A stretch of DNA of 36,029 nt from an uncultured Collinsella sp. (GTDB lineage Bacteria > Actinomycetota > Coriobacteriia > Coriobacteriales > Coriobacteriaceae), in assembly GCA_902490305.1 (NCBI GenBank), contig CABUDI010000018.1, forward strand, positions 1 to 36,029, given 5' to 3'. The position numbers and the translations under genes were made by a program. Positions 32,284 to 36,029 of the stretch are shown here, piece by piece (positions within the stretch are counted from its first letter, which is position 1; each line of letters opens with the position of its first letter). Below the pieces are notes generated by a model. It was not told where the DNA came from and did not search any database. It saw nothing but the letters and a program-made list of their open reading frames with translations.

Positions 32284-33822
32284 CTATTCCGCATCGACCA
32301 CGCGGAGCAGATATGCCACGCGCGTTGCGGCCGTGCACTTAAAACGCTCGTCCGCGCGAACTCCGGCGACCCACACCACGGCACCCCCCGGCGCCGTCCT
32401 CACCATGGGCACGCCGGCGCGCTCGGAAACGGGAATGCGAGCCTCGCCTAGCAAATCGGATACTTTCTTGCTTCGGCCACTCATCCCTAACGGGCACATC
32501 ACGTCTCCCGGCGCGGGACCGTCCACCCACAGGCGCGCCAATCGCGCCTCGGCAGGGATCTCGCCACGCGAGCCCGCCAGGATCCGCTCACTATCGCTGT
32601 CGGCAAAACCCAGGGCAGCCGCGTCTACCAAAGCTGTCACTTCCCCGGCAGCCGCAAGCTCACGGGCGCGGCGCACGATATCGCATCCCGGCTCAACAGC
32701 CATCGGTTCTGTGACCAGCATACGTCCCCCGCCCAACGGCAAACGACCGGGTACGGTAACCCAGTCCGCGACCAGGCCCTCGCGAGCCGCCGGCGCCTTA
32801 AACGCCAGCATGCCAAACTCAATGCGTGCGTCAATCCCCGCCGGAAGCGTGACCGAGCCGGTGCCCTCGGCAACGCAGGAAAGGACTCGCTCCACATGTC
32901 GCATCTCGGGACGAGCGTCCGGATCGATGCGCTTAATCGCCAGTCGCACGATGCGCCGCGCGATTACCACCTCAGCCGCAGCCAGGCGCCTGGCATCGAG
33001 CACCAGTGCGCCCGCTGCCTCTTTGCGCAAACATCTTCGAAACGCCTGTGCCGAAAGCTGAGACAAAAACGCGTCCTCATCGCCTAAGATCTCGCAGGCG
33101 GCGCCAATCGTCTTGCAGACGCTCGCGTTGCGCTGCGCCACCACTGGCATTACTCGATGGCGCACGTAGTTTCGCAGATACGAGATATCCTCATTGCTCT
33201 CGTCTTCACGCCACGGCTGACCATGTACCTGTAGATAGCCCACGAGCTCGCCATGAGTTAGGTCGAGCAAGGGACGTACCACGATATTCCTCCGGCGAGG
33301 AATGCTCGATAGGCCAGCGGGCCCCGAACCCTTAATCGCGTTCATCAAAAACGTTTCCGCGCGATCCGAAGACGTGTGCGCGGTGCAGATACGAGCCGCC
33401 GTTCGCGGTGCCCCCGTCTGGGCGCAGAGCTCGCGAACATACCTCCGCGCCGCGGCATAGCGCACTTCGCGGGCCGCGGCCTCAATATTGCCCGACTCCC
33501 CATCAAAATAAGCGTGCTCCACGCACAGCGGTAAACCATATTTCGCGCAGAGCTCACGCACAAAGGCCTCGTCGCCATCGGACGCCTTGCCGCGCAGATG
33601 ATGGTTTACATGCAGCACATGCAGGCGCTCGCGAGCAATGGGGGCAACACCGCGCCCGTCTTGGATATCCAGCTTTGATGTGCACGCCATAAGAAGCAGT
33701 GCCGTCGAGTCCGCGCCGCCTGATACCATGAGCACGACAGGAGCAGCCTGCTGCCTCGTTCGGGTCTCATCGACTGCCCCGGGCACGGCATGGTGTCCGT
33801 AATGCTGTGATACCGTAGGCAT
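32284..33822 (-). CDS. tilS: tRNA(Ile)-lysidine synthase
   Basis: ATP-dependent enzyme that changes C34 of the AUA-reading tRNA(Ile) to lysidine, which is essential for its identity. The PP-loop SGGADS is at 34-39, and HVNHHLRGK follows near 68. HTSSDRAETFLMNAIKGSG is the usual second motif. The C-terminal domain (about 340-512) contains RSKKVSDLL, the tRNA-contact patch. The 512-residue length is in the long range for the family. AGGAGG lies about 6 bases before the ATG at 33822. It starts the tilS-hpt-ftsH cluster and diverges from the YycJ-like gene with only 48 bases between starts. Confidence 0.94.
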   Translation of the reverse strand: MPTVSQHYGHHAVPGAVDETRTRQQAAPVVLMVSGGADSTALLLMACTSKLDIQDGRGVAPIARERLHVLHVNHHLRGKASDGDEAFVRELCAKYGLPLCVEHAYFDGESGNIEAAAREVRYAAARRYVRELCAQTGAPRTAARICTAHTSSDRAETFLMNAIKGSGPAGLSSIPRRRNIVVRPLLDLTHGELVGYLQVHGQPWREDESNEDISYLRNYVRHRVMPVVAQRNASVCKTIGAACEILGDEDAFLSQLSAQAFRRCLRKEAAGALVLDARRLAAAEVVIARRIVRLAIKRIDPDARPEMRHVERVLSCVAEGTGSVTLPAGIDARIEFGMLAFKAPAAREGLVADWVTVPGRLPLGGGRMLVTEPMAVEPGCDIVRRARELAAAGEVTALVDAAALGFADSDSERILAGSRGEIPAEARLARLWVDGPAPGDVMCPLGMSGRSKKVSDLLGEARIPVSERAGVPMVRTAPGGAVVWVAGVRADERFKCTAATRVAYLLRVVDAE

Positions 33823-33870
33823 TTGCTTCCTCCTCTATTCGTCCGCACCCATTGTATCCTTTGGAATCTT

Positions 33871-34680
33871 ATGTCTCGTCTGCACCTTCATATCCTTGGC
33901 AGCGGCTCAAAAGGCAACTGCGCGCTCATCGAAGGCCCCCGGGGGCTCATCATGATTGACGACGGTCTTTCTCGCCGCGAGACATTAAAGCGCATGGCAG
34001 AACTGGGACTCTCGGCAGACAACGTCTCGGCTCTTCTCATTACTCATGAGCATAGCGATCACATCAAGGGTCTCGATGTCTGGTGCAAGCACTGGCACGG
34101 TCACCTCTTTGCCAGCAGGGGCACACTTTCGAGCAAAGAAAATCTTTCGCATCTGCCTGTCGAGGAATTCGACCCCGGTGACACCCTATCCATTGCCGGC
34201 ATCCACGTGCAAACCTACTCAACATCACACGATGTCATAAATCCAATCGGCTTTCGATTCGACGCCCTCGATGATTCCATCGGCTTTGCTACCGACACCG
34301 GAGAGCTATCGAGCCAAGCCATGAACACCCTCAAAGATTGTCGAGTCCTCGCGCTCGAAAGCAACCACGATGTGACCATGCTGCGCGAGGGAGAATATCC
34401 CCGCTTTCTTCAGGAGCGCATCCTGTCTGCAAGGGGACACCTCTCCAACGGCCAAGCCGCCGAAGCCGCGCGCGAACTTGTTACCGATCGCACCGAACAG
34501 CTCATTGCCATGCATATCAGCCAAGACAACAATCGTCCGAGCCTTACCGTCAAAAGCTATGCCAAAGCTCTAGCCGCAACCCTGGATGACGAGCTCGGCA
34601 GCTCCGCCACCCTTCTCCAAGGATCGCGAAAACTCTCGATACGCCCCGCAAGCCAGTATCGGCCAGCAACCGTTCAATAG
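33871..34680 (+). CDS. MBL-fold metallo-hydrolase (YycJ/WalJ-like)
   Basis: A 269-residue metallo-beta-lactamase-fold hydrolase, YycJ (WalJ) branch. The metal site is THEHSDHIKG (H59, H61, D63, H64), and GHLS and MHISQDNN give the later histidines. YycJ is implicated in DNA end processing or mismatch repair in Bacillus; its partners WalRK are not here, so the role is inferred from family only. The ATG at 33871 gives SRLHLHILGSGSKGN, the family opening. Upstream GGAATC is a weak ribosome site and TATCCT at 33855-33860 is close, so a very short or leaderless mRNA is possible. Confidence 0.88.
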   Translation: MSRLHLHILGSGSKGNCALIEGPRGLIMIDDGLSRRETLKRMAELGLSADNVSALLITHEHSDHIKGLDVWCKHWHGHLFASRGTLSSKENLSHLPVEEFDPGDTLSIAGIHVQTYSTSHDVINPIGFRFDALDDSIGFATDTGELSSQAMNTLKDCRVLALESNHDVTMLREGEYPRFLQERILSARGHLSNGQAAEAARELVTDRTEQLIAMHISQDNNRPSLTVKSYAKALAATLDDELGSSATLLQGSRKLSIRPASQYRPATVQ

Positions 34681-34694
34681 GCTGTCCTAAACAG

Positions 34695-34730
34695 CAAAAG
34701 GGGCCGGGAATCGCTTCCCAGCCCCTTTTG
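34695..34730. terminator. Bidirectional terminator between YycJ-like and Hsp20 genes
   Basis: CAAAAGGGGC pairs with GCCCCTTTTG and GGGAA with TTCCC around a 4-base loop, with one mismatch. It serves both converging genes. Confidence 0.92.
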
Positions 34731-34762
34731 TTGTCCTTTAATAGCGAAGAACACCAACGAAG

Positions 34763-35194
34763 TTATTCGATGGAGATCTTCGTAACGTTCTTCTTCTCGA
34801 CGATCTTGGGAACCGTAACGGTCAGGATGCCGTCAGCGTACTTAGCCGAGAGGCCCTCGCTCGAAGCGTCCTTAAGATACACGCCACGCGTCGCGCTGTA
34901 CGAGCTGAACTCCTTCTGCAGGAAGTTCTTGCCCTCGTTCTCCTCGTCTTCCTCGACATTCACGCTAATGGACAGACGGCCCTCGTTAAGCTCGACATCG
35001 ATATCGTCCTTGGCGACGCCGGTCAGATAAGCCTTGACCTCATAGCCATCGCCCTTATCCTCAACGTCAACGGGGAACGCCTTAGAGGCAATCGAGCTGT
35101 TCGCTAGGTCGCTCATATCATCAAACAGATCGAACAGCGAGCTTGCAGAGGGACGAACGCCAAAAACCGAACGATAAGGAACCATGCTTGCCAT
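34763..35194 (-). CDS. Hsp20/alpha-crystallin small heat-shock protein
   Basis: A 143-residue ATP-independent chaperone that holds unfolding proteins in cytosolic oligomers. The alpha-crystallin domain covers about 38-138: FPVDVEDKGDGYEVKAYLTGVAKDDIDVELNEGRLSI is its start and YADGILTVTVPK its end, with the GxLTVTV motif. The N-terminal region is short. The ATG at 35194 has AAGGAG about 8 bases upstream; the frame extension to 35329 is not family-like. I saw no CIRCE element (TTAGCACTC-N9-GAGTGCTAA). A TTTGAGT half-site near 35308 resembles part of a HAIR/HspR site, weakly. Confidence 0.93.
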   Translation of the reverse strand: MASMVPYRSVFGVRPSASSLFDLFDDMSDLANSSIASKAFPVDVEDKGDGYEVKAYLTGVAKDDIDVELNEGRLSISVNVEEDEENEGKNFLQKEFSSYSATRGVYLKDASSEGLSAKYADGILTVTVPKIVEKKNVTKISIE

Positions 35195-35471
35195 GTTTAC
35201 CACTCCTTTATAGGACTGCCGAGTCATCTTCCAGGTGACTGGGACTTCTTTTGACGCTCTTATATATGCCCACCCAGTGCTCATATATACATCGACTATA
35301 AAGTTTTTTGAGTCCAGTACTATAAGCATATCTAAGTGCGTATGACTTAGGTTTTAGGAAGGTTAAGGTTCTTTGAACCAGAGCTTAAATACCGAGTATG
35401 TCCCCAGCTACAAATAACAAGGGGCTTACAATGAGCGCGTACACGTTGTTGGTAACGAGCTAAAGGGCATC
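35195..35471. other. Divergent gap with no gene
   Basis: The AT-rich 277-base gap holds the Hsp20 leader and the start region of the tail-anchored protein gene. I saw TACAAT near 35425 (plus strand) and TATAGT at 35295-35300 (minus strand) as possible -10 boxes, but no matching -35. A small hairpin, GGTTC-TTT-GAACC, lies at 35367-35379. Confidence 0.4.
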
Positions 35472-35939
35472 ATGGACGACCAAAACCAGAACAAAATGTT
35501 TATGCCGACGCAGGGGGAAGATACTTCCACGCAGCCGCCACGGTTCCATCGTCCCCACATCTCGCAAGAGCCCATTAATGATTCGGAGCCCGAGTATGTG
35601 ACGAGAAATCGATATCAAACACTCGAGGATGCCCAAACGGGGCGTAAACATATGGGCGTCGCCTCGGGAGACCCTGTATATCTGAAAGACGCACCATTAT
35701 CTAAAAACAGCGCAGCTAGTGATGAGCCGATGAAAGCATCCGCCACTCATCAACAAAGAGGTCCTCGACCAAAGCAAACCTTGACGCATTCGGCTCGCTA
35801 TCTCGAAACGCCAAAACAGGGAAAATCAATCTTCGTTTCATCAAGTAAACGACGCAAGCAGCATCGACTGACAATCCTGCTTTTGATCATTGTGGCCATA
35901 GCAGTTGCCCTTGTTATTCGATTTATCTTCTTTAAATAA
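35472..35939 (+). CDS. Tail-anchored membrane protein of unknown function
   Basis: I do not recognise a family. The 155-residue protein has a polar, disordered-looking cytoplasmic region (1-130) rich in Pro, Gln, Ser and Thr. A basic patch, SSKRRKQHR (123-131), leads into one C-terminal helix (LTILLLIIVAIAVALVIRFIFF, 132-153) that ends at the last residue. This fits a C-terminal membrane anchor with the N-terminus inside. The ATG at 35472 has AAAGGG about 4 bases upstream. Lower GC than the neighbours, with mixed codons, suggests a less conserved or acquired gene. No partner is visible to the right within the window. Confidence 0.75.
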   Translation: MDDQNQNKMFMPTQGEDTSTQPPRFHRPHISQEPINDSEPEYVTRNRYQTLEDAQTGRKHMGVASGDPVYLKDAPLSKNSAASDEPMKASATHQQRGPRPKQTLTHSARYLETPKQGKSIFVSSSKRRKQHRLTILLLIIVAIAVALVIRFIFFK

Positions 35940-36002
35940 AGGCTCAATACCAAAAACGATAAGATCGTCTGGTGTAATAGAGTCATTTACGCCCCATAAA
36001 CG

Positions 36003-36029
36003 CAAAAAGGGGGAGGCCGCGAGGCCTCC
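36003..36029 (-). terminator. Terminator cut by the window end
   Basis: GGAGGCC (36012-36018) and GGCCTCC (36023-36029) form a stem with a GCGA loop; the T-tract is on the minus side (36004-36008 as A on plus). It probably ends a leftward gene beyond the window, and may also serve the tail-anchored protein gene. Confidence 0.7.

Noticed and set aside
34763..35330. CIRCE element for Hsp20
   Set aside because: No TTAGCACTC-N9-GAGTGCTAA is present; AGCACT alone is not enough. A partial HAIR-like half-site is too weak to call.

Overview
The window is about 36 kb of GC-rich bacterial chromosome with 31 protein-coding genes. I saw no rRNA, tRNA, CRISPR array, transposase or phage gene. The gene content points to an anaerobic Actinobacterium of the class Coriobacteriia, most like Collinsella: a Tat-type lipoprotein binding protein, a FusA2-like EF-G paralogue, an orphan larE, a ModD-like protein, and a tilS-hpt-ftsH cluster. 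This placement is inference from gene content and composition, not from a marker gene.

Layout. 1-3.1 kb: ilvE, a DedA membrane protein and cysE. 3.1-7.4 kb: a MarR-controlled heterodimeric ABC exporter, read leftwards. 7.5-12.9 kb: a small orphan protein, a nitroreductase, a one-TM protein, an NtrC-like regulator with a broken ATPase site, a YeiH-family exporter and a GntR/FCD regulator. 13-17.1 kb: glmS, a LacI-type regulator and a HAD phosphatase. 17.2-20.3 kb: larE facing a ModD/NadC-like enzyme, then a secreted nuclease. 20.4-25.3 kb: the EF-G paralogue and a polar amino-acid ABC transporter operon (binding protein, permease, ATPase). 25.3-29.3 kb: an RlmD/TrmA-type RNA methyltransferase, a PHP phosphoesterase and a class I aminotransferase. 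29.4-33.8 kb: tilS, hpt and ftsH in their usual order. 33.8-36 kb: a YycJ-like metallo-hydrolase, Hsp20 and a tail-anchored protein.

Most genes are ordinary housekeeping or accessory chromosomal genes. The unusual signal is between them. Long inverted repeats sit in many intergenic gaps: a 147-bp palindrome with 39-bp perfect arms, a 107-bp imperfect hairpin inside the amino-acid transporter operon, a 62-bp hairpin with 25-bp perfect arms, a 67-bp hairpin with 19-bp perfect arms, and a 53-bp repeat present in two inverted copies flanking glmS. Several carry a GGGACAG-like core, which suggests extragenic palindromes moved by a transposase located elsewhere.

Regulation is partly visible. A palindrome CTTTA-N6-TAAAG, with almost the same spacer, lies upstream of both ilvE and the amino-acid binding-protein gene, which suggests one regulator for amino-acid uptake and branched-chain transamination. 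The MarR gene has a clean promoter with repeated operator-like motifs. The LacI-type gene has an extended -10 promoter and a LacI-style palindrome just downstream.
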